NCBI GenBank assembly: GCA_003561325.1
Contig: PWWY01000109.1
Coordinates: 1 to 22,224, forward strand
Direction of reading: 5' to 3'
Origin: Syntrophomonadaceae bacterium
GTDB lineage: Bacteria; Bacillota; Dethiobacteria; DTU022; UBA8154
Length of the DNA: 22,224 bases
Shown here: positions 7,839 through 14,881 of the stretch, piece by piece
How the letters are laid out: each line of letters opens with the position of its first letter
How positions within the stretch are numbered: the first letter of the stretch is position 1
The notes under the pieces: generated by a model
What the model was told of the DNA's origin: nothing
The model's database searches: none
What the model saw: the letters and a program-made list of their open reading frames with translations, nothing else
Position numbers and translations under genes: made by a program

Positions 7839-8843
7839 ATGAAACTCACTGTGCTGGGCTGTTACGGCCCGTATCCACCGGCTGGAGGGGCCTGTTCCGG
7901 GTACCTGGTAGAGTTCGAAGAATGGAAGTTGTTGCTGGATTGCGGGAACGGCGTTTTGAGCCGGTTGCAGCATTTCATTGAGCCGCACCAGCTGGATGCC
8001 GTGGTGCTGACCCACCTGCACAGCGACCATATTTCAGACTGTTTTATCCTGCGCTACGCGATCAAGGCGGCCTTCAAGCAGGGACGGCGCACCAGGCCGC
8101 TTCCCCTTTTCGCCCCTTCGCGACCGGCCGAGGATTACGAGCGCCTTACTGATCCGGGCATCTTCCAGGTGCAGCCGATCCGGGATGCGGAAACCTTAAC
8201 TTTTGGCCCGCTGCAGCTTTCTTTTCTGCGGACGGTGCACTCCGTCTCCTGCTATGCCGTGAAAATAACGGTCGCGGGCAGCCCGCAAACCGTGGTTTAC
8301 TCCGGGGATACAGAATATTTTCCCGACCTGGCGGATTTTGCGCGGGGGGCTTCTTTGCTTCTCTGCGAGGCCAATTTCCTGCAGCGGGACCTGTTAGCCG
8401 AACAAATAAACCATATGAGTGCCCGGCAGGCCGGGATCCTGGGGAAACAAGCCGGGGTGAAGAGGCTGGTACTGACCCACTTGCTCCCTTACAGGGAGGG
8501 GGAGGCCTATCTCGCCGAAGCGAGCAAGGAGTTTGAGGCGGTGGAGCTGGCCCAGGAGGGAGAGGTGTATCCAATCAACCCTGCTTCGTTCAATCACGCA
8601 AAAGGAGATTGGATGATCCTGACGGTTGAAACGAATCCCATTAAGGCTTCCTTGCTGGAGGGCAGGTTGAAAGCAGAAGGAATCACCGTTATGTTGCGAA
8701 ACGAGGAAGCCGCGGGGCAAATTTACGGATTCACGGTGGGGCCCCTGGCAGACATCCAGGTGCTTGTTCCGAAAGATCACATGCAGCAAGCCCGCGAGAT
8801 CCTGCAAGAAATTATCGAAAACTCTCCCGAAGAAACGGACTAA
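7839..8843 (+). CDS. Metallo-beta-lactamase-fold hydrolase fused to a C-terminal DUF2007-like domain
   Basis: Residues 1-~245 are a metallo-beta-lactamase fold of the RNase Z-like branch: 'THLHSDH' (58-64) supplies His59, His61, Asp63 and His64, followed by His134 (TVHSV), Asp157 (YSGDTEY), His192 (NHMS) and His214 (LTHLLP). All metal ligands seem present, so it should bind two Zn ions. Residues ~258-330 (beginning WMILTVETNP, containing 'KASLLEGRLKAEGI' and a C-terminal 'VPKDHMQQAREILQE') resemble the small DUF2007 'putative signal transducing protein' domain. The substrate is unknown. The ATG start at 7839 has GGAGAGGAGA upstream. The junction carries an internal ribosome site and ATG, listed separately. 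The thioesterase follows after 20 bases. Confidence 0.88.
   Translation: MKLTVLGCYGPYPPAGGACSGYLVEFEEWKLLLDCGNGVLSRLQHFIEPHQLDAVVLTHLHSDHISDCFILRYAIKAAFKQGRRTRPLPLFAPSRPAEDYERLTDPGIFQVQPIRDAETLTFGPLQLSFLRTVHSVSCYAVKITVAGSPQTVVYSGDTEYFPDLADFARGASLLLCEANFLQRDLLAEQINHMSARQAGILGKQAGVKRLVLTHLLPYREGEAYLAEASKEFEAVELAQEGEVYPINPASFNHAKGDWMILTVETNPIKASLLEGRLKAEGITVMLRNEEAAGQIYGFTVGPLADIQVLVPKDHMQQAREILQEIIENSPEETD
8601..8615 (+). promoter_or_regulatory. Internal ribosome binding site and ATG at the MBL/DUF2007 junction
   Basis: AAAGGAG (8601-8607) lies 5 bases before an ATG (8613) that is in frame with the 334-residue protein and opens the DUF2007-like domain (77 residues to 8843). It could yield a free DUF2007 protein from the same message, or be a relic of two once-separate genes joined by loss of a stop codon. 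Confidence 0.55.
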
Positions 8844-8863
8844 GGACACGGAGGCGATCACCG

Positions 8864-9247
8864 ATGGGAGATCAGATGTGCTTCGGCTGCAGCCCGGAAA
8901 ACCCCAGGGGACTGCAGTTAACCTTCCGCTATGAAGAAGAAACGACTTACACGGAATTTTGCCCTGACAACACCCATCAAAGCTATGACGGGGTATTTCA
9001 CGGCGGGCTGATCATCACCATCATGGATGAACTCATCGGCAAACATTTGATGCATCGAAATCACAAAACGGTGACCGGCAGGATGAATGTTCGTTTCAAG
9101 CGCACCATTCCCCTGCAGGAAACCGTCGTCTTGGGCTGCACCACCGAGAAACAAAAAGGCAGTCTCTTTATCGTGAAAGCCTGGGCGGAGATTAAAAATG
9201 GCGAAAGAGCGGTCACAGCAGAAGCGCATATGATGGAAATTCTGTAA
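8864..9247 (+). CDS. PaaI/hotdog-fold thioesterase
   Basis: Single hotdog-domain protein of 127 residues, likely an acyl-CoA thioesterase acting on a small or aromatic acyl-CoA. The opening 'MCFGCSPENPRGLQLTF' is the typical N-terminus of this subgroup. 'GVFHGGLIITIMDE' (43-56) is the hotdog helix carrying the HGG motif and the Asp/Glu expected at the catalytic site. 'TGRMNVRFKRTIPL' is the following core strand. GGAGG lies 9 bases before the ATG. It sits 20 bases from both neighbours, so it probably belongs to the ubiB-started transcription unit. The physiological substrate cannot be inferred. Confidence 0.88.
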   Translation: MGDQMCFGCSPENPRGLQLTFRYEEETTYTEFCPDNTHQSYDGVFHGGLIITIMDELIGKHLMHRNHKTVTGRMNVRFKRTIPLQETVVLGCTTEKQKGSLFIVKAWAEIKNGERAVTAEAHMMEIL

Positions 9248-9267
9248 CGGGGGAGGAGGAACCAGGC

Positions 9268-9516
9268 ATGTGGGAATGCGGCTCCTGGCACGACAGCGTC
9301 CTGGTGGGCGACAGGGTATATTACCTGCAGGACTTGCCCGAAAAATTGAAGCTGGATCAATCATCCGGTCTGCATCTGCAGCGCTGCGCCCAGGTTAACA
9401 GGGAGCTCTTCCTGCTGGTCTACCAGTCGGAGCCCGGCATGGAAACGTACTGCTATTTTAAACCTGATTTTGAGGTAGTTGCAGAAGAGAAGCGTGAAAT
9501 TCCGACCCTGGAATAA
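9268..9516 (+). CDS. Small orphan protein, unknown function
   Basis: An 82-residue soluble-looking protein (starts MWECGSWHDSVLVGDRVYYL) that I do not recognise. It is rich in aromatic and acidic residues and has no membrane segment or signal peptide. Its cysteines are scattered rather than arranged as CxxC pairs. It is supported as real by a strong GGGAGGAGGA site (9250-9259) 8 bases before the ATG, by its tight 20-base spacing after the thioesterase, and by lying before a terminator candidate. It is the last gene of the ubiB block. Confidence 0.7.
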   Translation: MWECGSWHDSVLVGDRVYYLQDLPEKLKLDQSSGLHLQRCAQVNRELFLLVYQSEPGMETYCYFKPDFEVVAEEKREIPTLE

Positions 9517-9548
9517 GAGTAAATATGTCTATTAATTTTACAGATTGA

Positions 9549-9580
9549 GGCGGCATTGCGGAAACCCCTGCCCGCCTTTT
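9549..9580 (+). terminator. Weak terminator candidate after the ubiB block
   Basis: GGCGGCA pairs with TGCCCGCC (one bulged C) around an interior loop, followed by TTTT. It lies 32 bases after the 82-residue gene. The loop is long, so the call is moderate. The remaining ~110 bases before miaB hold a long-range GCAGGC/GCCTGC pair (9584-9589 with 9634-9639) and no gene. Confidence 0.4.
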
Positions 9581-9694
9581 GATGCAGGCAAATCCGTTGT
9601 TCGCAGAGGGCAAGCAGGGAAACAAGGGGTTAGGCCTGCGTAAGCTTGATCACCAAGAGAATTAATCTACCTTTGTGTAAAGCTGGTGTGATTA

Positions 9695-11050
9695 GTGACT
9701 ATGGAAAAGTTTGGCCGCTATCCGCGGTATTACATCGAGACCATGGGCTGCCAGATGAATGTCTACGATTCAGAAGTGCTGGCCGGCCACCTGGAAAACC
9801 TTGGGTACCAAGAAGCCCGGGCGCTGGAAGATGCGGATGTTTACATCTTGAATACCTGCGCCGTGCGCAAGAAGGCAGAAGAGAAGGTCTACAGCAGGCT
9901 GGGGAAACTAAAATCCCTGAAAGATCGCAAGAAAGAGATGCTCATGATCTTGTGGGGATGTCTCTCCCAGCAGGAGCAGGCCGCGCAGGGGATCAAGAGG
10001 CGCTTCCCCTTCCTCGATATCATTGGCGGTACCCACTCCCTGGGGCGCTTTCCCGAACTTTTGGAAAAAGCGGATTCCAGCAAAAATACTATCCTGGACC
10101 TGGAAGAGGGGGCGGAACGGGAAAACCTTCCGATCAAGCGCGGGCACCCCTTTAAAGCCTGGCTGCCGATCAGTTTTGGCTGTAACAACTTCTGCACTTA
10201 CTGCGTAGTCCCCTTCGTGCGCGGCCCGGAACAAAGTCGCCCTTCCAACATCATCCTGCAGGAAGCGGAAACCCTGGCTCGCAGCGGATACAAAGAAATC
10301 ACCCTGTTGGGGCAAAACGTGAATTCCTACGGGAAAGATCTGGATGAGGACATCGATTTTGCCAAACTGCTGGCCCGGCTGGACCCGATCCCGGGCCTGG
10401 CCATGATCCGCTTCATGACGTCTCATCCCCGGGATTTTTCCCAGACCCTGATATCCGTGATCCAGCGAGGAGAAAACATCTGTGAACACATCCCCCTGCC
10501 GCTGCAGGCAGGAAGCAACCGCATCCTGGAAAAAATGAACCGGGGATATACGAAAGAAGCCTACACCGAATTGGTCCAGGCCATCAGAAATGAAATTCCC
10601 GGGGTTTCCATTACCACCGATTTAATTGTCGGTTTTCCCGGGGAATCCGAGAAAGACTTCCAGGATACCCTCAACCTGGTCAATACCCTGCGATTTGATG
10701 CCGCGTTTACCTTTATCTACTCCACGCGCAAGGGCACAAAAGCGGCAGCGATGGAGGGGCAAATAGATCCGGAAATAAAGAAAAAGAGGATCATGATCTT
10801 GAACGAACGGCAAAACCGCATCAGCCTGGAGACGAACCAGCGCTTGATCGACACCCGGCAAACAGTTTTGGTGGAGGGTACCAGCAAGACTGATCCGCAG
10901 ATGTTCACAGGCAGAACGCGGACGAACAAGCTGGTTCACTTTCCCGCGAAGAAGGACGTTCTGGGAAAAATCATCGAGGTTAAGATCATGGAAGCGGGTG
11001 CCTGGAGCCTGAAAGGTGCGTACACTCAAACCATTTCCCATTGCCTCTAA
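9695..11050 (+). CDS. miaB: tRNA-2-methylthio-N6-dimethylallyladenosine-37 synthase (radical SAM methylthiotransferase)
   Basis: Adds the 2-methylthio group to i6A37 of tRNAs that read UNN codons, using two [4Fe-4S] clusters and S-adenosylmethionine. The N-terminal UPF0004 domain supplies cluster cysteines C19 (TMGCQMN), C55 (NTCAVRKKAEEKV) and C89 (WGCL). The radical SAM motif is 'GCNNFCTYCVVPFVRG' with C163, C167 and C170. The 'QNVNSYG' and 'PLQAGSN' segments and a C-terminal TRAM domain (~375-445) complete the MiaB layout. At 451 residues the length is normal. The start is weakly marked: GTG 9695 follows GGTG at a good distance, and ATG 9701 is the alternative. MiaA, which makes its substrate i6A, lies further down the same strand. 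Confidence 0.96.
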   Translation: MTMEKFGRYPRYYIETMGCQMNVYDSEVLAGHLENLGYQEARALEDADVYILNTCAVRKKAEEKVYSRLGKLKSLKDRKKEMLMILWGCLSQQEQAAQGIKRRFPFLDIIGGTHSLGRFPELLEKADSSKNTILDLEEGAERENLPIKRGHPFKAWLPISFGCNNFCTYCVVPFVRGPEQSRPSNIILQEAETLARSGYKEITLLGQNVNSYGKDLDEDIDFAKLLARLDPIPGLAMIRFMTSHPRDFSQTLISVIQRGENICEHIPLPLQAGSNRILEKMNRGYTKEAYTELVQAIRNEIPGVSITTDLIVGFPGESEKDFQDTLNLVNTLRFDAAFTFIYSTRKGTKAAAMEGQIDPEIKKKRIMILNERQNRISLETNQRLIDTRQTVLVEGTSKTDPQMFTGRTRTNKLVHFPAKKDVLGKIIEVKIMEAGAWSLKGAYTQTISHCL

Positions 11051-11102
11051 ATCAAAAACCGATTGTGTTACTGGATAAATATAATCGTCAGAAAAAAAGT
11101 AT

Positions 11103-11131
11103 TTGACATATGCGAAAATATATTATAAAAT
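11103..11131 (+). promoter_or_regulatory. Sigma-A promoter of perR
   Basis: A consensus TTGACA (11103-11108) is followed after 17 bp by TAAAAT (11126-11131), in very AT-rich DNA 42 bp before the perR start. It is the best -35/-10 pair in the window. Confidence 0.8.
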
Positions 11132-11147
11132 AAATAAGATATTTATT
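11129..11147 (+). promoter_or_regulatory. Palindromic operator candidate (PerR/Fur-type) over the perR promoter
   Basis: AATAAATA and TATTTATT form a perfect 8-3-8 inverted repeat that begins inside the -10 box and extends over the likely transcription start. Size, AT content and position fit autoregulation by a Fur/PerR dimer, although it is not the Bacillus PerR consensus TTATAATNATTATAA. Confidence 0.5.
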
Positions 11148-11172
11148 AAATAACAACAATTGGGGGATAGAA

Positions 11173-11607
11173 ATGCAAACCATTGAGGAGATTCTGAGAA
11201 CAAAAAAAATCAAGGTGACACCCCAGAGGATGGCTGTTTACACGATTTTAAAAGAATCCAAAGAGCATCCTAATGTAGAAATGATCTACCAAAAGCTCAA
11301 GCCGAATTATCCTGCAATGAGTCTTGCAACGGTTTATAAAACCGTGGACGTCTTAAAAACCGTCGGCCTGGTCCAGGAGCTTAACGTCGGAGAGGGCGGC
11401 CTGCGCTATGATGGCTGGACGGATCCTCATTCCCACACGTACTGTGAAAAATGCAACAAGGTTGGCGATATTGAGAACATCCCCCAGGATTTTGTGCAAA
11501 ACGAAAAACTGTTTCAGAAAGTCAAAGCAGAAACGGGACTGGAAGTATCCACTGCCCAACTATATTTTTACGGTATTTGTGCCGATTGCCGGGCTCAGAT
11601 GAATTAA
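11173..11607 (+). CDS. perR: Fur-family peroxide-responsive repressor (PerR-type)
   Basis: A 144-residue metal-dependent repressor with an N-terminal winged helix ('VTPQRMAVYTIL', recognition helix 'SLATVYKTVDVL') and a C-terminal dimerisation domain. The regulatory-metal ligands line up with Bacillus subtilis PerR: H32 (HPNVEMIY), D80 (RYD), H86 and H88 (DPHSHTYC), and D99 (KVGDI), matching PerR H37, D85, H91, H93 and D104 with a constant offset of 5. The structural Zn site is C91/C94 and C136/C139. Asp at the D104 position is typical of PerR rather than Fur. The start ATG has GGGGGA 6 bases upstream. It has its own promoter, palindrome and weak terminator, so it is a single-gene unit. Its regulon is not visible in this window. 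Confidence 0.88.
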   Translation: MQTIEEILRTKKIKVTPQRMAVYTILKESKEHPNVEMIYQKLKPNYPAMSLATVYKTVDVLKTVGLVQELNVGEGGLRYDGWTDPHSHTYCEKCNKVGDIENIPQDFVQNEKLFQKVKAETGLEVSTAQLYFYGICADCRAQMN

Positions 11608-11632
11608 TCACGATATAATCCCCTTTTTATTT

Positions 11633-11652
11633 GCCCTTTATGGGCTTTTTTT
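11633..11652 (+). terminator. Short terminator candidate after perR
   Basis: GCCC and GGGC form a 4-bp stem with loop TTTAT, followed by seven Ts. The stem is short, but the T-run and its position 25 bases after perR support the call. Confidence 0.5.
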
Positions 11653-11738
11653 CTTGTTAGGAAGGAATCACTGGATCTGTCCAGAAGTGTATAGTGTCTG
11701 AGTAGAAATGGTTTCAAGCTAGATGGGAGGTGAGTTTT

Positions 11739-12092
11739 TTGGCTATCGAAGGCAAGGCTAAAGATCTGGGCCAGGAGATCAGCAAGACCCCCGAATACCA
11801 GGAGCTGGAGAGAACCGGGGAAAATTTGAAAACAGACAGCGCGGCCCAGCAATTGATCCAGGACGTGCAGGAAGTACAGCGCCAAATCGAGTTTTCTCAG
11901 AAATCCGGCGTGCAGCCTGATCAAGAACAAATTGCCCGCTTCAATGAATTGAGGGAGCAGATGCATGCAAATCTTTCTGTGAGAAACTTCGTGAAGGCCC
12001 AGGAAGAGTTTAACAACGTCATGAAATCGGTGAATGACGCGATCAGTGAAGGGATTACCGGAGAGTCCCTTACGGATGAAACCGGTGAATAA
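11739..12092 (+). CDS. YlbF/YmcA family protein
   Basis: A 117-residue, mostly helical protein. The pattern 'EGKAKDLGQEISKTPEYQEL', then 'AQQLIQDVQEVQRQIE', then 'NLSVRNFVKAQEEFNNVMKSVNDAI' is that of the YlbF family (DUF964). In Bacillus subtilis, YlbF and YmcA form a complex with YaaT that affects competence, sporulation and RNase Y-dependent mRNA maturation; whether this paralogue does the same is unknown. The TTG at 11739 was chosen because GGGAGGTGA (11725-11733) is correctly placed for it; the GTG at 11730 lies inside that site. It is bounded upstream by the perR terminator and downstream by a strong terminator. Confidence 0.85.
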   Translation: MAIEGKAKDLGQEISKTPEYQELERTGENLKTDSAAQQLIQDVQEVQRQIEFSQKSGVQPDQEQIARFNELREQMHANLSVRNFVKAQEEFNNVMKSVNDAISEGITGESLTDETGE

Positions 12093-12124
12093 ACATGCAT
12101 CAAAGATTTGAGAAGGCGAGGAAG

Positions 12125-12156
12125 GAACCCGCTGTGAACCATGGCGGGTTCTTTTT
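12125..12156 (+). terminator. Rho-independent terminator after the ylbF-like gene
   Basis: GAACCCGC pairs perfectly with GCGGGTTC around an 11-base loop and runs directly into TTTTT. It cleanly separates ylbF from the mutS promoter. Confidence 0.88.
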
Positions 12157-12172
12157 CGTGTCTTGCGGGCTG

Positions 12173-12181
12173 TGTTATAAT
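12173..12181 (+). promoter_or_regulatory. Extended -10 promoter of mutS
   Basis: TGTTATAAT is a perfect extended -10 (TGn plus TATAAT), 40 bp before the mutS start and just after the ylbF terminator. No good -35 box is present at 16-18 bp, as is common for extended -10 promoters. Confidence 0.7.
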
Positions 12182-12220
12182 ATACCCGGAAACTCTTTTT
12201 CTGAACCTGGAGGGAACCGC

Positions 12221-14878
12221 TTGGCTGTATTAACCCCCATGATGCAGCAGTATAAGGAGATTAAAGCCTCCTTGCCGGATACGATCCTGCTCTTCCGCGT
12301 AGGGGATTTTTACGAGCTTTTTTTCGAAGATGCAAAAATCGCGGCCAGGGAGCTGGAGATCGCCTTAACCAGCCGGGACGGAAACAAGGACACGGGCATT
12401 CCCCTGGCCGGCGTTCCTCACCATGCCGTCCAGAATTACATTGCCCGCCTGCTGGATAAAGGATACAAGGTCGCCATCTGTGACCAGGTTGAAGACGCCA
12501 GCCAGGCCAAGGGACTGGTGCGCCGCGAGGTCACCCGGGTGATTACACCGGGGACAAAGATCGAGGATTCTTTTTTAGAGGAGAAAAAAAATAATTACCT
12601 CGCCTCGGTCAGTAAAATGAACCGGGAAAGCGATCACTTTGGTTTAGCTTTTATTGATATATCCACGGGCGACCTCTTCGCCATGCAGTTGGAAGGCATT
12701 GAACTTGCCGTCAATGAACTCTTCTGTTTCCAGCCGGCGGAGATCATTTTTGACGGTTGCGCAGCGAAAGACCCGGAGTTTAAACAACACCTGTGCAAAT
12801 TTGTACCTGATACAGCCACCCACGTGGAACCTTCAGTTGAAGATCCCGAAGAAGCCTATGCCTTGCTGCAGCGTCATTTTTCCGCGGAAGTTTTAGCGCA
12901 TGCCAGGCTGGAACAGTATCCTGCCGCTTTGCGTGCCACGGCCACAGCGGTCAGCTACGTGACAAGGATGCAGACCTTCGGTCTGGGCCATATTCACCGT
13001 ATCCAGGTGATGGAGAGGAATGAGGCGCTGCGGCTGGATGCCATCACCATGCGAAACCTGGAGATCACGGAGACTTTGCGCACCCGGGAAAAGCAGCGTT
13101 CCCTCCTGGGTTTATTGGATCAGACCCGCACCGCCATGGGTGGAAGGCAGCTGCGAAAATGGCTGGAGAAACCCCTGCTTTCCGGCCCTCGCATGCAGCG
13201 CCGCTGGGATGCGGTCGAAGAACTGCAGGCCAACCTCTACCGCAGGGAAGAGCTGATCGGCTTCTTGAAAAGCTGTTACGACCTGGAGCGTTTGAGCGGG
13301 AGAATCAGCATGGGACAGGTCAATCCCCGGGATTTTTTGGCCTTGAAAAAAACCCTGCAGATCATCCCCGAGATCCAGCGGTCCCTGGCCCGGCTGTCCA
13401 ACGCAAAGATCAACGAGATTACGCAGCAACTTCCTGATTATACCGGGCTCGCCCAGATCCTGCAAAAGGCCATCGCAGAAGATGCTCCTTTTGCCTTGAA
13501 AGAAGGAAATATCTTTAAAGATGGTTATTCGCCGGAAGTAGATGAACTTAGAAAACTATCCAGGAACAGCAAGCAGTGGATTATCCAGCTGGAAAAAGAA
13601 GAACGTGAGCGCACCGGGATCAAAACCTTGAAAGTGGGCTACAACAGGGTTTTCGGTTACTATCTAGAAGTAACCCGGGCGAACAGCCACCTGGTTCCGG
13701 AAGACTATATGAGAAAACAGACCCTGGTCAATGCAGAGCGCTTTATCACGGAAGACTTGAAAGAGAAGGAAAGCCATATCCTCCACGCCCAGGAAAAGCT
13801 GGCCCAGCTGGAATACACGTTATTCGAGGAACTTCGCGGTGAAATAGCTGCCTATACTCTTTCCTTGCAGCGGACCGGCCGCCTGCTGGGCGTCCTGGAT
13901 TGCTTGTGCTCCCTGGCGGAAACCGCTTCAACCCACAATTTCGTCAAACCGTCCCTGGTGGAGCAATTTGCTGAAACGACCATCAAGGATGCCAGGCACC
14001 CCGTCGTGGAGTTTACCCAGGAGAGCCCCTTTGTTCCCAATGATTTTTGCCCCGCCGGGAAACGAATCTTGGTCTTAACCGGCCCAAACATGGCAGGAAA
14101 AAGCACCTACTGCAGGAGCATCGCCCTACTCTATGTCATGGCCCAGGCCGGTGGGTTTGTGCCGGCTCGTGAAATGAAATTCACACCGCTAGAGCAAATC
14201 TTTACCCGCGTGGGTGCCAGCGATGATTTGAGCAGTGGAAGAAGCACTTTCATGGTTGAAATGGAAGAAACCAGTTCCATTCTATCCCAGGTGTGTCCCC
14301 AGAGTTTAGTTGTCTTGGATGAGATCGGCAGGGGAACCAGCACCTACGACGGTATGAGCCTGGCCCAGGCGGGCCTGGAGTTTTTGCATGACCGCACCGC
14401 TGCCAAGGTCTTGTTTTCCACCCATTACCATGAACTGACGGCCCTGGACCTCCACTTTTCCGCGGTGAAAAATTACTGCGTGGCCGTGAAAGAGAAGGGA
14501 GAGGAGATCATTTTTCTCCATAAAGTCGTTTCCGGCAAGGCAGACAAAAGCTACGGCATCAACGTGGCCAGGCTGGCCGGGCTGCCCGAGCAGGTCACCT
14601 TGCGCGCCCGGGAAATATTGAGCGGACTGGAACGGGAGCAGGAAAGGCAGGGGGGGGAGGGAGATTATGCCGGGCAAGAGATGGAAAGCGGACAGCTCTC
14701 CCTGGTTAGAGAACCCGCAGACAGCGCCCCTCGTTCGCGAAAGGAAGAGAAGGTGCTGCAGGAAATTATAGCCCTGAAGATCGTAAACATGACGCCGCTG
14801 CAGGCCCTGAACAGCCTCTACAGCATGCAGTCCCAGCTGTTGGGACGAGACAGCTCACTGAAAGAAAAGGATAAATAG
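12221..14878 (+). CDS. mutS: DNA mismatch repair ATPase MutS
   Basis: Recognises base mismatches and small loops and recruits MutL. The mismatch-contacting Phe-X-Glu motif is in 'RVGDFYELFFEDA' near the N-terminus. The connector, lever and clamp regions follow, then the ABC-type ATPase: Walker A 'TGPNMAGKST' (about 620-629), Walker B/signature region 'VVLDEIGRGTSTYDG', and 'FSTHYHELT'. The C-terminal helix-turn-helix dimerisation end 'MTPLQALNSLYSMQ' is intact. The product is 885 residues, normal for MutS1. The TTG at 12221 was chosen because TGGAGGG lies 7 bases upstream and translation then begins LAVLTPMMQQY, the usual MutS opening; the frame is open further upstream only through the terminator. 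mutL starts 3 bases after the stop. Confidence 0.97.
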   Translation: MAVLTPMMQQYKEIKASLPDTILLFRVGDFYELFFEDAKIAARELEIALTSRDGNKDTGIPLAGVPHHAVQNYIARLLDKGYKVAICDQVEDASQAKGLVRREVTRVITPGTKIEDSFLEEKKNNYLASVSKMNRESDHFGLAFIDISTGDLFAMQLEGIELAVNELFCFQPAEIIFDGCAAKDPEFKQHLCKFVPDTATHVEPSVEDPEEAYALLQRHFSAEVLAHARLEQYPAALRATATAVSYVTRMQTFGLGHIHRIQVMERNEALRLDAITMRNLEITETLRTREKQRSLLGLLDQTRTAMGGRQLRKWLEKPLLSGPRMQRRWDAVEELQANLYRREELIGFLKSCYDLERLSGRISMGQVNPRDFLALKKTLQIIPEIQRSLARLSNAKINEITQQLPDYTGLAQILQKAIAEDAPFALKEGNIFKDGYSPEVDELRKLSRNSKQWIIQLEKEERERTGIKTLKVGYNRVFGYYLEVTRANSHLVPEDYMRKQTLVNAERFITEDLKEKESHILHAQEKLAQLEYTLFEELRGEIAAYTLSLQRTGRLLGVLDCLCSLAETASTHNFVKPSLVEQFAETTIKDARHPVVEFTQESPFVPNDFCPAGKRILVLTGPNMAGKSTYCRSIALLYVMAQAGGFVPAREMKFTPLEQIFTRVGASDDLSSGRSTFMVEMEETSSILSQVCPQSLVVLDEIGRGTSTYDGMSLAQAGLEFLHDRTAAKVLFSTHYHELTALDLHFSAVKNYCVAVKEKGEEIIFLHKVVSGKADKSYGINVARLAGLPEQVTLRAREILSGLEREQERQGGEGDYAGQEMESGQLSLVREPADSAPRSRKEEKVLQEIIALKIVNMTPLQALNSLYSMQSQLLGRDSSLKEKDK

Positions 14879-14881
14879 ACG

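Noticed and set aside
9646..10155. 169-codon plus-strand ORF overlapping the start of miaB
   Set aside because: Low-complexity Arg/Gly/Pro-rich translation in the wrong frame; miaB has all expected motifs in its own frame.
12095..12220. Upstream extension of mutS
   Set aside because: It runs through the terminator hairpin and the extended -10 promoter, and known MutS proteins begin with the LTPMMQQY region.
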